60,713 nucleotides of DNA from the NCBI GenBank assembly GCA_028703105.1, contig JAQVNN010000004.1:1-60713 (forward strand), read 5' to 3'. A program made the position numbers and the translations under genes. Each line of letters starts with the position of its first letter. Within the stretch, counting starts at the first letter, position 1. The notes under the pieces are model-generated. The model had not been told where the DNA came from. It saw nothing but the letters and a program-made list of their open reading frames with translations, and made no database searches. This document shows positions 30,681 through 40,734 of this stretch, one piece after another. Source of the DNA: Paludibacter sp. (GTDB taxonomy: Bacteria > Bacteroidota > Bacteroidia > Bacteroidales > Paludibacteraceae).

Positions 30681-30977
30681 TTGACCGCCGAATGGCGTTA
30701 TTCCCACGACGGAAAAGCATGGCTGTGCAAAGTAACCAACAAGAAAAAAACCATAGCCTGGCTTTCTCTTTGGAATCATTGCATCAAAACAAGTTTTTAC
30801 TTTACAGATAAAACACGGGAGGGTGTCATGTTGCTGGATATTGGCAATGACATCAAAACTTCTTTTGCTCAGGCAAAAACAATCGGGAAGTTAATTCCGT
30901 TAATATTAACCATAGGACAACCCGATCAGGCAGATGATTTTAAAAAAATTGCAGTTTACAAAATGCATGTAAAATAA
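30681..30977 (+). pseudogene. DUF3788-family protein, N-terminally truncated remnant
   Basis: TAEWRYSHDGKAWLCKVTNKKKTIAWLSLWNHCIKTSFYFTDK matches the C-terminal part of DUF3788; only a TTG start, with an in-frame TAA four codons upstream of it. Confidence 0.6.
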
Positions 30978-31027
30978 GATACATTAAATTCACTTCAGTC
31001 CCCAAAACAGAAATAAAAACATCAAAA

Positions 31028-31365
31028 ATGTCACAATATCTTGCACTATTAAGAGGAATCAATGTTGGAGGAAAAAATATAATTAAAATGAGTGAACTTC
31101 AAGCCTGTTTTGAAGGAATGAACCTGACTGACGTGCAAACTTATATTCAAAGTGGTAACGTAATCTTCAAGAGTTCAGAGCAAGATAGGATTAAACTGTC
31201 AGCTCGGATTGAACAGGTTTTAACGCTAAAGTTCAGATACACGTCAAAAATTGCATTGAACTCACTCAAAGCAAATTTAGCCGGATAATTTCTCATCCCG
31301 ACTATCAAAACATGACCATAAGGAATTGGAAAACGACATGGAAACTTAACGAACTAATGAACTAA
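31028..31365 (+). pseudogene. DUF1697-family protein with internal deletion and frameshift
   Basis: Frame 1 MSQYLALLRGINVGGKNIIKMSELQACFEGMNLTDVQTYIQSGNVIFKSSE...; after the premature stop another frame gives SRIISHPDYQNMTIRNWKTTWKLNELMN*, the DUF1697 C-terminus. Confidence 0.75.
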
Positions 31366-31401
31366 AGCATAGAAAACAACCTGACTGATTGTTAAAAATA
31401 A

Positions 31402-31429
31402 AGGAGCCGCAGTCTGACTGCAGCTCCTC
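31402..31429. terminator. Bidirectional hairpin
   Basis: AGGAGCcGCAGTctgACTGCaGCTCCT. Confidence 0.55.
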
Positions 31430-31467
31430 ATGTAACAAATAAACTCTTTAAGGTTGAAATATCATGG

Positions 31468-31779
31468 CTATTTCTTCTCCAGCTTTCTTCTTTCAACGCC
31501 TCTCTTTGAAATGATTTTTGCAATGTAAATACCTCTGGGTAAGGACTTCACGCAAATATCCTCATCGCTTGACACTTCTTCTTTCGTCATCAGAATTTTA
31601 CAATGAATATTGCTGATAATCAACTTAGCAGTACCAACAATACCACTTACGCGGAAGAAATCAGCCGTAGGATTCGGAAACAGACTGATTTTTGTATTTT
31701 GAGTGGTTTGATAGTTTGAGATTTCCATATATCCAATAATATTTGATGATTTTGCATTGCCAACCAAACAAGCTGCCAT
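31468..31779 (-). CDS. Small protein ending in a T9SS C-terminal sorting domain
   Basis: KISLFPNPTADFFRVSG...AKLIISNIHCKILMTKEEVSS...DEDICVKSLPRGIYIAKIISKRGVERRKLEKK matches the Por-secretion tail pattern. Confidence 0.75.
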   Translation of the reverse strand: MAACLVGNAKSSNIIGYMEISNYQTTQNTKISLFPNPTADFFRVSGIVGTAKLIISNIHCKILMTKEEVSSDEDICVKSLPRGIYIAKIISKRGVERRKLEKK

Positions 31780-31820
31780 TAGGCTTACAAAATTAAGATA
31801 ATGCTAAAAAATCTGATATG

Positions 31821-31860
31821 GTGTAAACCCTGATTTTTTATCCGTGTAAACCCTGATTTT
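31821..31860 (-). promoter_or_regulatory. Operator-like direct repeat pair upstream of the T9SS-tail ORF
   Basis: GTGTAAACCCTGATTTT at 31821-31837 and 31844-31860 (17/17 identical, 23-bp period); TAATTTTG (-7-like) on minus strand at 31788-31795. Confidence 0.6.
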
Positions 31861-31960
31861 ATACAAGTTTAATTGCAGAAGTATGACAATTTACCTGTAA
31901 TTTGCAAACAACAAATACAGACAGGGGAAATCATGGATTATAAAGCATTGAAATGGCTGA

Positions 31961-32617
31961 TTATAACGACACCAGGTTATTCTTTATGGCATAAAGCACC
32001 AGATTAATGGTGTTTTTAGTATTCGTTTTTTTCAAGAGAGCCGACCGGTGCGATTCCACTGTTTTAATACTTATGAATAACTTTGAGGCTATTTCACTGA
32101 CTGTGAGTCCCTCGCAAAAGTATTGCAGCACCTCAATCTCACGTGCAGATAGTTTCTCCCGATGCAAGCCGGCATTGTTAAGCGTATGCTCTCCTACAGT
32201 ATTAATATTGAGGATAATCTGACGCAATACATCATTCGAAAAGTAACTTTCTCCTTTGATGATAGTCTTGATGGCTTTTTCAAATTCCTGCTTACCGGCG
32301 GTTTTCAATACAAACCCGGTAGCGCCTGCATTCGTCATTTCAAAATAATTAGCCTTATCATTTAACATTGTAAGCACCAGAATCTTGAGTCCGGGACGAA
32401 TCATGAGTGCTTTTCGGGTAGCTTCCAGTCCGCCCATGACAGGCATTTCAATGTCCATGATAACCAGATCAGGTTGAAGTGTTCCCAACAAATCCAGCAA
32501 TACCTGTCCGTTTTCTGCCTCTGCAACAACTTCGCCCAGGCCTTCATTCTCAATCAACAGTTTTATCCCTTCACGGAATAAAGCGTGATCGTCCACTATT
32601 ATAATCTTATTCATCAC
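31961..32617 (-). CDS. NarL/LuxR-type response regulator
   Basis: IIIVDDHALFREGIKLLIE...LSAREIEVLQYFCEGLTVSEIASKLFISIKTVESHRSALLKKTNTKNTINLVLYAI. Confidence 0.96.
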   Translation of the reverse strand: MMNKIIIVDDHALFREGIKLLIENEGLGEVVAEAENGQVLLDLLGTLQPDLVIMDIEMPVMGGLEATRKALMIRPGLKILVLTMLNDKANYFEMTNAGATGFVLKTAGKQEFEKAIKTIIKGESYFSNDVLRQIILNINTVGEHTLNNAGLHREKLSAREIEVLQYFCEGLTVSEIASKLFISIKTVESHRSALLKKTNTKNTINLVLYAIKNNLVSL

Positions 32618-33990
32618 GACAGTATATTTGTTTCTTCAGTTTTATTCTCTGCCGGAATTTGAATAGAAACATATATTCCTTCTCCAGGTTTCGATTTTAT
32701 CTCAATATCCCCCTTCATAATCCGAACCCGCTGTTGAATATTCATCAATCCAAGCCCTTTTTTATGTTTTCTGATTTCCTCCCAATCAAAACCTACTCCG
32801 TTATCAGCATAAGTAAATGAAATTATTTTCTTTAACTTATCATAATTAAATGTAATTTCTACATTGGAAGCATTGGCATACGTAAGGGTATTTTTAATCA
32901 GCTCGGTTGTGATTCTGTACAGCATCAGTTCAGAGAAACTACCAAACCGGTCGTTTGAATTGGCAATGAAATTGATGCTGATTTTTTTAGTCAGGTTGAT
33001 TTGCTGCACAAAATCATTTAATGCATTGATGTAACCTGTTTCTGACAAAAATTGGGAACTAAGCCCGCACGCCATTTCACGTGCTGTTTGAATGGCCATT
33101 TCGATGCTGTGATTCCCCTTATCCACAATAATCTTCTTTTTTTCTGGATCATGGGTATCAGCTAACCACTGGAAATATAGTTTAATGGTAGAAAGCAGAG
33201 GCCCCATCCCGTCGTGCAACTCACTTGAGAAACGATTTCGTTCCCTTTCTTCTACATCAACCGTAACATTCAGCATTTCAGTCGTTCTTTCTCTGATGCG
33301 CGCCTCCAACTGATTATTCAAATCGACCAATGCCTGTTGTGCCTGTTCCTTTGCTTCTATGTCGTTTTTTAACTGTTCTTCCATTTGTTTCCGGCAGGTA
33401 ATATCGATATGGGTACCGTACATCAACAGAGGTTTTCCATCTTCAGTCCACGTTTTCACCCTTCCCATCTGATGGAACCACACCCAATGACCTTTTTTAT
33501 GCCGCATTCTTACCTCCACAGAATGAAAAGGCAATTCTCCTGAGAAATGTTTTTGCAACATTTCATCGGCATAAGGAATATCGTCGGGATGCGTGATAGC
33601 CCGCCATCCCTTTTTCCCCAACAAGGCCAGGCCAATTTTTATTTCGGTATTTGTATAACCCAAATTCTTAGCCCAGATGCTATTGAACTTAACTTTACCC
33701 GTTTGCACATTCCACTCCAGGGTGCCGATGTTTGCTCCTTCCAGCACATCTTCGAGCTGAAGTTTTGTTTTGCTTAAAGCTTCTTCGGCTTTCTTCCTTC
33801 CCGACCGCTCGTTCTCAGCCAGTTTTACAATCTGCGCTTCTAACTTCGATTGATAATCCAGTAATTCATGCAATAATTCCAACACCTCGCCATCGGCCGT
33901 ACTCAGGGACTCGCCCGATTCTTTGAACCGGATGAAATCTTCCGCTTTCCGACGAATATCAGAATATATATAATTGATAGCGTTTTTCAT
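32614..33990 (-). CDS. Cytoplasmic PAS-domain histidine kinase (HisKA_3/NarX type)
   Basis: PAS/PAC WAKNLGYTNTEIKIG...; HisKA_3 RNRFSSELHDGMGPLLSTIKLYFQWL; HATPase TYADNGVGFDWEEIRKHKKGLGLMNIQQRVRIMKGDIEIKSKPGEG. Confidence 0.94.
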   Translation of the reverse strand: MKNAINYIYSDIRRKAEDFIRFKESGESLSTADGEVLELLHELLDYQSKLEAQIVKLAENERSGRKKAEEALSKTKLQLEDVLEGANIGTLEWNVQTGKVKFNSIWAKNLGYTNTEIKIGLALLGKKGWRAITHPDDIPYADEMLQKHFSGELPFHSVEVRMRHKKGHWVWFHQMGRVKTWTEDGKPLLMYGTHIDITCRKQMEEQLKNDIEAKEQAQQALVDLNNQLEARIRERTTEMLNVTVDVEERERNRFSSELHDGMGPLLSTIKLYFQWLADTHDPEKKKIIVDKGNHSIEMAIQTAREMACGLSSQFLSETGYINALNDFVQQINLTKKISINFIANSNDRFGSFSELMLYRITTELIKNTLTYANASNVEITFNYDKLKKIISFTYADNGVGFDWEEIRKHKKGLGLMNIQQRVRIMKGDIEIKSKPGEGIYVSIQIPAENKTEETNILS

Positions 33991-34478
33991 ACAAATTAAA
34001 TGAACCTGCTGCTGTTGTGATGTTTGAAATTATTTCGGGTATTTTTAATCAGGATATGCAAAGATAATATTTTATCCCGAAAGCCATTAGAAAAGAAACG
34101 CACTACTCAAAATCGATAAAGTACATTTGATACTTCAGAAGAATCATTGCTTTCGAACGGACAAAACACCTGCAACTTACCAATAACTAAAGAAGAATGA
34201 TAAAAGCAACAGAAAACCAGCACAACGGAATCATCAACAATAAAGATTTAAAAATACCGATTAACAGGTTAAATTGAGGATTACAAACGGAAAGGTCTTT
34301 CTCTAAATTTTAATTGAAAAAATTATATAATTAAAAAAATACATGTATCTTTGCATAAAATAATCTTATCAACTTTTTCATTAACCGTAAATTCCTAATT
34401 TAACGATACTGCAACAGCAGAAAAGCTTATAAACAGGCATTTTTAATCCATTTAAACTTTTAATTAATTTATTGAATT

Positions 34479-35705
34479 ATGAAAAAAACTAATTTATTTC
34501 TGTCATTAGGGTTAATCCTCTTATCTACAATCGCTTGCGATTCTGAACTTGACTTAGACAAGGATCTGAAGTTCTCCAAACTTCCTGTTGAAGAACAAAA
34601 ACAAAAAATTGAGGAGAACGGCATTCAACTCGTTAATACTATGGAAGGCATGCTTGAAACCGAAGCAATGATCGCCATCACGAATATGATAGCTTTGAGT
34701 CAGCCTGATGAATACTATTATGCTCCTATGCAAAAATTAATCTCTGATTTAAAGAAAGGCAATAAAAATGCAATCAGTAACTTCGACAAACAAATGAGGG
34801 TTAGCTATGTAGATAGCGATGTATGGGGTGAATACAGCTACAACTTTCAAACAGGAGAAATGGATAAGACGAAAACCCTGGTTAACAAACTCATTATGCA
34901 CTTCCCTGCCGATTCAATTACGACAACGAACAATGCCGAAATAACAGTTAATTACGAAGAGTCATCTGTAAAGGTTCCGGAATCAGAGGATTATTATCCC
35001 TCAGAGATTACTTTCACCATGAAAGTTAACTCAAAAATAGTTATGAGCGCAAAATTTAATGGTTCATATTACAGTGACGGTTCGCCGAAAGAAGTTACAC
35101 AAACACTCTATATTGACAGCTACAGCTGGACTGCAGAAGTAAAAAACAGCAAGAAAAAAGCATCTGAGTCTTATGAATTTAAGAAAGGTAAAACAATAAT
35201 ACTCAAATCAGCTGCCGAATTAAACGGAAAACTCACGGAAGAACAACTCCAGAATGCCTTTGAGAACGGGACACCTGAGGATGCAATAGAAGATTTCGCT
35301 GTTTACTTTCAAGCGATGGACATCGCAATAAAAGGAGGAACTACTGACTTCGAAAAACTCGTGAAAGAAATTAAATCTGTCGATGAAAATTCTCAATTAA
35401 CAAGAAAACAATATGCTGATGAAGTGGTTAGAATCCTCAACAAACGCCTCATCTGTATTGCTTTCTTTGTTAAAGAAAACAGAAAATTTGCTGAAGTTGA
35501 ATTGTATAGTGAAGAAGTGACCAGAGAACGTTACTATTACAACAGTTATACCGGTCAATATGAAATTCAAACTTATACCGATTATGTTCCAACTCCCCGT
35601 TTTGTTTTAAGTGATGGTTCTAAGGTAAGCGCAGAAGAATTTGCTCAGACCGGTTTTGATAATTTGATCAGCAAGATTGAAGAAATGATTGAACAATATG
35701 AATAA
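34479..35705 (+). CDS. Hypothetical lipoprotein
   Basis: Signal and lipobox LGLILLSTIAC; 408 aa with no recognised domain. Confidence 0.7.
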   Translation: MKKTNLFLSLGLILLSTIACDSELDLDKDLKFSKLPVEEQKQKIEENGIQLVNTMEGMLETEAMIAITNMIALSQPDEYYYAPMQKLISDLKKGNKNAISNFDKQMRVSYVDSDVWGEYSYNFQTGEMDKTKTLVNKLIMHFPADSITTTNNAEITVNYEESSVKVPESEDYYPSEITFTMKVNSKIVMSAKFNGSYYSDGSPKEVTQTLYIDSYSWTAEVKNSKKKASESYEFKKGKTIILKSAAELNGKLTEEQLQNAFENGTPEDAIEDFAVYFQAMDIAIKGGTTDFEKLVKEIKSVDENSQLTRKQYADEVVRILNKRLICIAFFVKENRKFAEVELYSEEVTRERYYYNSYTGQYEIQTYTDYVPTPRFVLSDGSKVSAEEFAQTGFDNLISKIEEMIEQYE

Positions 35706-35730
35706 AGCATAATCTTACTGCATGCTGAAA

Positions 35731-35757
35731 TAGCAAAAGGGTCGCATGACTCTTTTG
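35731..35757. terminator. Bidirectional terminator
   Basis: AGCAAAAGgGTCgcatGACtCTTTTGCT followed by TTTTA. Confidence 0.65.
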
Positions 35758-36609
35758 CTATTTTATTATAACCCTTTCCATTCTTATCGCAGCTCCATAC
35801 CAAATTCCAAATCCCGGTTCACTAATATTCGAATGTAACGGTTTTACTTCTGTGACGGCAATATTTCCGGAAACCAGTGAAAACATATTCAGGTCTTTAA
35901 AAAAGAGGGTCGATACACTATCAATAGCTGAGATTTTGATATCCACAGTATCACCCACCACAAAATACTTTCCTTCAGTAAATGATGAGTCTGTTTTGGC
36001 AGGATAAGGACTTATCTGAAATGTTTGAATACCACTTAAATTCAATCCATCATTAAAAAGAACAGGTGTTTTAATAAATCGTGTATCTTTTCTTTTCCAG
36101 GTTTGAATGCGATACGAGTTTTTCACATTATCATTCAGATTGATTTTTACAGTTAACGTGCGTAAAGAATCAACAGCTGTTTGATTCATACCAACTGATT
36201 CAACCTGAAAACCAGCAGGTATAGTTGTACTGGAGTACAGGGTATAGCCTCCATACTCCACTTTCAGGTCATAAGTTCTACCTTCTTCTCCAATAATTTC
36301 AGTACCTTTATAAACATAAGGCGGAAAATAGCTTTTATCCCATTTTGAAGTTAGTATTTCAGTTTTATCCCCGTTACTAACTGTTACCTTTGCATATCGA
36401 ATTACATAGTCAAGAATGGTAGTGGTATCAACGGATTTTGACAAGGGCACATTCAAAGAAAGATAAACTACCGGATATTTTCCCGACTCAATAACACCTT
36501 CAACAATTATTTTTTGGGTATATCCTTTTATCGAGTAATCCAGATCAGGATTACAGCCAACTAACAACCCAAAATAAATGATACTGATTAAATAAATGTA
36601 CTTTTGCAC
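35758..36609 (-). CDS. DUF4249-family lipoprotein
   Basis: SIIYFGLLVGCNPDLDYSIKGYTQKIIVEGVIESGKYPVVYLSLNVPLS, typical DUF4249 N-terminus, next to a TonB receptor. Confidence 0.85.
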   Translation of the reverse strand: MQKYIYLISIIYFGLLVGCNPDLDYSIKGYTQKIIVEGVIESGKYPVVYLSLNVPLSKSVDTTTILDYVIRYAKVTVSNGDKTEILTSKWDKSYFPPYVYKGTEIIGEEGRTYDLKVEYGGYTLYSSTTIPAGFQVESVGMNQTAVDSLRTLTVKINLNDNVKNSYRIQTWKRKDTRFIKTPVLFNDGLNLSGIQTFQISPYPAKTDSSFTEGKYFVVGDTVDIKISAIDSVSTLFFKDLNMFSLVSGNIAVTEVKPLHSNISEPGFGIWYGAAIRMERVIIK

Positions 36610-36639
36610 CTGTTTTAGATTTAATGTTTTTTTAATGAA

Positions 36640-38775
36640 TTAAAAACGGAAAGTCCACGACAACGATGGAAGTATCGGGGTCAGGTAATGCATCTTGATT
36701 TTATAATCGAAGTTACCTCCTTCTGCCACAGTATTGTAATACACCATAAAAGGATTAGCCCGGTTATACACATTATATATTGAGATATTTAATTCTGAGT
36801 TCAATTTATTCCAAACCGGCAATTTATATACAAGGGACAAATCCAGTCTGTGATAGTCAGGCATCACAAATGAATTATGTTTACTGTATTCAAGGACTAC
36901 GTTTCCATCCACAATATACCAACTTCTCGGGAGATTAAGACGACTTCCTGTCGCATACACATAAGCAACACTCAGACTTAGTTTGTCGTTAATCTGATAA
37001 ATACCAATTAGCGACATATCATGCCTGCGGTCATTGGTCGCCAAATAAGGCATACCATTGTTTATATCATCAAATTGTCTGAAATTCCACCCCAGCGTAT
37101 AATTAAACCATCCGGTAAACTTTCCGTAGTTCTTTCGAAGCATAAATTCAGAGCCATAAGCATAAGCTCTTCCCCTGTAAAGCAACTTTTCAATATTATC
37201 TTCAATCATTAGATCATTTAATTTACCTCCATATTCAAGCAGATTAGCAAATGATTTATAATATGCTTCCACACTAAATTCCCATTTATTATCGCATAGG
37301 CTTCTGAAATACCCTCCCGAGAAATGCCACAAAGAAGAGGGCTTAACCTGCTCTGATGCCGACACGAAAATTTCTACCGGCAACCCCAGATTAATTAACT
37401 GAACCCTGTTTGAAAACTGAAAATGTTTACTGGCAGATACTTTTACAGATGACGCCTCATCAAGCAACCAACGACTAAAAAACCTGGGTTCAATTGCAGT
37501 ATAAAGTTTTTCTGTTACCATCAGCTCATTTAATGCCATTGAAGTGCTGAATGGTCTGTCGGGATGTTTAAGATGTACTGCTGCTCTGATACCCGCATTT
37601 ATCAATACCGGCCCCTTTTCCCACTCATCACGAAAATATAACGCTATATCGGTAAACTGATTATACTTAAGTCTGGAATTAAGGGTATCGTTGGTTTCTT
37701 TGTTAAAAGCAAAGGGAAGCAGGTTTGCAACAGTTATATCAAGGCCCGTTTTTAAGTTATGATTGTCAGCAACAAGCATAAAATCTGACTTATAATTAAA
37801 TGTGGTCCTTTCCGAATTGACATTATAAGGGGTATTAAGCCAGTTTAAGTTTGAGGTCGTATAGAAATTCGATACATTCAAATTGTGAATCATACTGAAT
37901 ACCGGCGTGAACACGTGACTTAATTGTACTCCGCCAACACGATTACCCCAACGTGACGCATTATCTTCGATAACGAATTTATCATTGCACGACACTTCCA
38001 GCTTATCATCTCCAGCATAGAAATGACCTGACAATCTGGTTGCTGAGCTTAACTTATAATTAAATCCAAAATTTGTATCATAAAATTCAAAATTATTTTG
38101 AGCCAGCCTGGGATTAATACCCAAACGCACCAACATGGGTATTACAACAGTACCCAAATAGCTCATTCTTAGCGCAGCATAGACAGCAAGATCCTTATTT
38201 AAGGAAGTTTTAAGAGATATTCTGGATGCCAATACACCCAAATTACCGGCAATTTCCGTATTAACCGGAGCCTGCACATTGTTTTTTATGTCTATAACAG
38301 AGGAAAGCCGACCTCCATATTCTGATGGTATTCCTGATTTAAAATACCTCATTTGATCTATCAAATCCGGATTAAAAATAGAGAAAAGTCCCAATATATG
38401 CGTAGGGCTCTCAACCGGGCACCCATTTAACAAAATCACATTCTGATCGTTATCTCCCCCCCTTACGTTCATATTCGCACTCGCCTCACCTGCCTGTGAA
38501 ATTCCGCCCATGTATTGAAGTGCTTTAAAAGGGTCTGAATCTCCTAAGAGATTGGGGAGTTTCTTCAACTCATTTACATCAACAGAAATGCCGGATGAAC
38601 CCGATTTTATTTTTGACAATGGATAGCTGGAACGCACATCAATTTCTTTGATTTGCTGTACCTTCAATATAATAGAATTGGAATCGGTAGTGTCTTTCAG
38701 AATGTGGTATGTTTGCTGAGCGTAAGTAACCAATGTTACAAACATGGCGGCTAAAGCAAACAATATATGTCTCAT
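36640..38775 (-). CDS. TonB-dependent receptor (plug + beta-barrel)
   Basis: SGISVDVNELKKLPNLLGDSDPFKALQYMGGISQAGEASANMNVRGGDNDQNVILLNGCPVESPTHILGLFSIFNPD; C-terminal aromatic FRF. Start at MRHILF preferred over track start 38811. Confidence 0.92.
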   Translation of the reverse strand: MRHILFALAAMFVTLVTYAQQTYHILKDTTDSNSIILKVQQIKEIDVRSSYPLSKIKSGSSGISVDVNELKKLPNLLGDSDPFKALQYMGGISQAGEASANMNVRGGDNDQNVILLNGCPVESPTHILGLFSIFNPDLIDQMRYFKSGIPSEYGGRLSSVIDIKNNVQAPVNTEIAGNLGVLASRISLKTSLNKDLAVYAALRMSYLGTVVIPMLVRLGINPRLAQNNFEFYDTNFGFNYKLSSATRLSGHFYAGDDKLEVSCNDKFVIEDNASRWGNRVGGVQLSHVFTPVFSMIHNLNVSNFYTTSNLNWLNTPYNVNSERTTFNYKSDFMLVADNHNLKTGLDITVANLLPFAFNKETNDTLNSRLKYNQFTDIALYFRDEWEKGPVLINAGIRAAVHLKHPDRPFSTSMALNELMVTEKLYTAIEPRFFSRWLLDEASSVKVSASKHFQFSNRVQLINLGLPVEIFVSASEQVKPSSLWHFSGGYFRSLCDNKWEFSVEAYYKSFANLLEYGGKLNDLMIEDNIEKLLYRGRAYAYGSEFMLRKNYGKFTGWFNYTLGWNFRQFDDINNGMPYLATNDRRHDMSLIGIYQINDKLSLSVAYVYATGSRLNLPRSWYIVDGNVVLEYSKHNSFVMPDYHRLDLSLVYKLPVWNKLNSELNISIYNVYNRANPFMVYYNTVAEGGNFDYKIKMHYLTPILPSLSWTFRF

Positions 38776-38907
38776 GTGTTGGTATGTTTGCTGCAAATTT
38801 AGTAAAAACAATGATTAAGGCATAAAGTTAAGAAAGAAAAAAATGTAAATACATATAAAAAAGGCCCTATCATCAATCTGACAATTGGGCCTTTAATTTT
38901 TAATCCG

Positions 38908-38978
38908 TTGTCCCACCAGGATTCGAACCTAGACTGACTGAACCAAAACCAGGAGTGCTACCATTACACCATGGGACA
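38908..38978 (-). tRNA. tRNA-Gln (anticodon TTG)
   Basis: Minus strand TGTCCCATGGTGTAATGGTAGCACTCCTGGTTTTGGTTCAGTCAGTCTAGGTTCGAATCCTGGTGGGACAA; cloverleaf with TTCGAAT T-loop. Confidence 0.93.
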
Positions 38979-39002
38979 AGCATCGTGCTTTTTTAAGCGG
39001 TG

Positions 39003-39033
39003 CAAAGATACAACCGTTTTTCTATTTTCGCAA
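39003..39033 (-). promoter_or_regulatory. Putative promoter of tRNA-Gln
   Basis: Minus strand TTGC-N19-TATCTTTG. Confidence 0.6.
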
Positions 39034-39296
39034 GAGCAGCGGAAAATTTTCCGTAATTCTTTTAACACCTCAAAGGAGTTTTTGAAATAAATAATATTCA
39101 TTCTATGCAATAAAAACAATATATTTGTGCTCTGAACTATATTTTATGACATCAAACAATATTACTGATAAACAACAATAAAACCACCCAGTGTTAAATG
39201 GAATGAAACGAGCATGTAAATCATTCACATCCAAGGTTATGATAATCTTCGCATGCTGACTCCATACAACCGTTAAAAAACAAGTTATTATCGTAT

Positions 39297-40646
39297 ATGA
39301 AAAAATCTTTATTAATTATCACACTGACCGTCTTAACGGTCACACTGACTGCTCAGGAACAATGGGAAAATCTTTTTAATGGAAAGAACTTCAGCGGGTG
39401 GAAAAAAATCATCGGTACAGCTGAATATGTGGTACGCGACGGGTGCATTGTTGGCATCTCTAAACTACATACTCAGAACTCTTTTCTTGCAACCAACAAA
39501 GTTTACCGTGATTTTATTCTGGAACTGGAGTATAAAATCGAACAGGGTCTTAATTCAGGCGTGCAGTTCCGGAGTCTGAGTAAAAAAGATTATAATAATG
39601 GTCTTGTGCATGGATATCAGGTTGAATTTGACACTTCTCCCCGATCGTGGAGTGGAGGTATTTATGATGAAGCGCGGAGGGGTTGGCTTTATTACCTGGA
39701 AATGAATCCACCGGCAAAAACAGCGTTTAAAAAAGATTGTTGGAATAAAATCCGCATTGAGGCCATTGGCAATTCTATCCGTACCTGGTTAAATGATATT
39801 CCGGTAGCAGATATTATCGACGACATGACTGCAGAAGGTTTTATTGCCCTACAAGTACATGCAACCCGTGATTCTTCTTTGGTAGGAAAAGAAATTGCCT
39901 GGCGTAATATTCGTATCTGTACAAAAAACCCGGAACAATTCAGATGGGCAGACAGCAAGACTATTTACCAGGCAAATTGTATCGACAATACCTTGTCGGA
40001 AATAGAGAAAAAACAAGGATGGAAATTGTTGTGGGATGGGAGAAGCACTGCAGGATGGAGAGGAGCACGTCTGAAAACATTTCCTGAAAAAGGATGGGCA
40101 ATAGAAGATGGCATTCTGAAAGTAAAAAAATCAGACGGCAGTGAATCTGCCAATGGAGGAGATATTGTCACCACAAAAAAATACCGGAATTTTGAACTAC
40201 AGGTTGATTTTAAAATAACCGAAGGGGCCAACAGTGGTATTAAATATTTTGTTGACACAGAGTTAAATCAGGGAGCAGGTTCTTCTATCGGCTGTGAATA
40301 TCAAATTCTGGATGATAAAAAACATCCGGATGCTCAATCAGGGATAAACGGAAACCGTCAACTGGGTTCACTTTATGACCTGATAGCCGCACCGGAGGAT
40401 AAACCATACAGGCCAAAGTTTTTTAACCGGGCACGCATTGTAGTAAAAGGTAACCGGGTAGCACATTACCTGAACGAAGTAAAAATTGTGGAATATGAAC
40501 GGGGAACTCAAATGTGGAAAGCATTGGTTGCCTGCAGCAAATACCGCCTATGGCCTGATTTTGGCGAAACAGAAGAAGGACACATCCTTTTACAGGACCA
40601 TGGAGAGGAAGTGTGGTTTAAAAACATCAAAATCAAAGAATTGTAG
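39297..40646 (+). CDS. Secreted protein with two tandem DUF1080 (3-keto-disaccharide hydrolase) domains
   Basis: [15 protein letters not shown]...[18 protein letters not shown] and second copy [15 protein letters not shown]...[21 protein letters not shown]. Confidence 0.9.
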   Translation: MKKSLLIITLTVLTVTLTAQEQWENLFNGKNFSGWKKIIGTAEYVVRDGCIVGISKLHTQNSFLATNKVYRDFILELEYKIEQGLNSGVQFRSLSKKDYNNGLVHGYQVEFDTSPRSWSGGIYDEARRGWLYYLEMNPPAKTAFKKDCWNKIRIEAIGNSIRTWLNDIPVADIIDDMTAEGFIALQVHATRDSSLVGKEIAWRNIRICTKNPEQFRWADSKTIYQANCIDNTLSEIEKKQGWKLLWDGRSTAGWRGARLKTFPEKGWAIEDGILKVKKSDGSESANGGDIVTTKKYRNFELQVDFKITEGANSGIKYFVDTELNQGAGSSIGCEYQILDDKKHPDAQSGINGNRQLGSLYDLIAAPEDKPYRPKFFNRARIVVKGNRVAHYLNEVKIVEYERGTQMWKALVACSKYRLWPDFGETEEGHILLQDHGEEVWFKNIKIKEL

Positions 40647-40653
40647 TTAAAAC

Positions 40654-40717
40654 CATGCGTACCCCTCATTTTTGACACCACAAATTAGACAATGGCGTGT
40701 CAAGCGGAGTACGCATG
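40654..40717. repeat. Compound inverted repeat between convergent genes
   Basis: Outer CATGCGTAC/GTACGCATG and inner TTGACAC/GTGTCAA stems. Confidence 0.6.
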
Positions 40718-40734
40718 ATTTAAAAAATCCACAC

